A stretch of DNA of 64,000 nucleotides from Pseudomonas parakoreensis (GTDB taxonomy: Bacteria > Pseudomonadota > Gammaproteobacteria > Pseudomonadales > Pseudomonadaceae): NCBI RefSeq assembly GCF_021602155.1, contig NZ_BQHY01000019.1:1-64000 (forward strand), in the 5' to 3' direction. Positions 63,902-64,000 of this stretch are shown here, in pieces. The notes under the pieces are model-generated. The model made no database searches. It saw only the letters and a list, made by a program, of their open reading frames with translations, and was not told the origin of the DNA. Both the position numbers and the translations under genes were made by a program. Numbering within the stretch: the stretch's first letter is position 1; every line of letters begins with the position of its first letter.

Positions 63902-64000
63902 TCAAGCGAAGCTTGGGGTCTCGCTGCTTTCTTCAACCAGTTCCAGGGCGATGTTGTTCTGCGTGTTGATCTTGCGATACAGCGCAGCATCGGTTACCAG
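63902..64000 (-). CDS. 3' end of an unidentified gene (partial)
   Basis: The last 32 codons and stop of a minus-strand gene run off the window; the visible end reads LVTDAALYRKINTQNNIALE, an acidic tail, then SFA. Position suggests the malate:quinone oxidoreductase locus in P. aeruginosa order, but the fragment is too short for me to confirm that. Confidence 0.55.
   Translation of the reverse strand: MVTDAALYRKINTQNNIALELVEESSETPSFA

Overview
The window is chromosomal DNA from a Pseudomonas of the fluorescens group. The protein sequences look like that genus throughout. The gene order matches what I recall of P. aeruginosa from the rRNA operon before mksBEF through holD-rimI, lolB-ispE-prs-rplY-pth-ychF and hemA-prfA-prmC-moeB-murI-pagL to hemH, uraA-upp-hpt. 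At least ten paired REP-like palindromes typical of these genomes sit between genes. No phage, insertion sequence, integrase or CRISPR array was seen.

Layout. 1-110: end of a 5S rRNA and its terminator. 0.2-4.0 kb: a pqiA-pqiA-pqiB-like operon for lipid transport across the envelope. 4.0-8.8 kb (minus): the MksBEF condensin operon. 9.0-11.5 kb: psi subunit of the clamp loader (holD), rimI, an acidic protein and carbonic anhydrase. 11.5-35.2 kb: an accessory block lying between can and ychF. It holds a SET-domain protein, a secreted protein plus Tat phosphoesterase pair, a MntA-HepT toxin-antitoxin pair, AtoE, an MHS-type transporter, a BdlA-like sensor, a flavin reductase, gamma-glutamyltransferase, a DUF2817 peptidase, tRNA-Met, an amidase/polyamine-type ABC transporter/LysR module, a membrane chemoreceptor and an Fsr-like transporter. 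35.2-42.2 kb (minus): TPR lipoprotein, lolB, ispE, tRNA-Gln, prs, rplY, pth, ychF. 42.4-47.7 kb (plus): hemA, prfA, prmC, moeB, murI, pagL. 47.8-58 kb (minus): a light-response cluster. 58.1-60.0 kb: an epimerase and hemH. 60.1-64 kb: uraA-upp, hpt, two small conserved genes and the end of a further gene.

The most interesting part is 48.2-57.9 kb. Eight genes, ybgA-like, merR, phrB, NTF2-like, SDR, flavin oxidoreductase, DUF1365 and cyclopropane-synthase-like, plus a DUF2878 membrane gene, overlap or abut so tightly that they must form one translationally coupled operon. The MerR protein resembles LitR/CarH light regulators but lacks visible B12-binding histidine motifs. A second unit (Trp-rich small protein and renalase-like flavoenzyme) lies just upstream. 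Both promoter regions carry TGTACA-type hexamers spaced 18 bp apart, and in front of ybgA they flank a good sigma-70 promoter. I infer a LitR-type regulon that combines DNA photorepair, fatty-acid modification (possibly furan or methylated fatty acids that quench singlet oxygen) and redox-cofactor repair, possibly extending to hemH.
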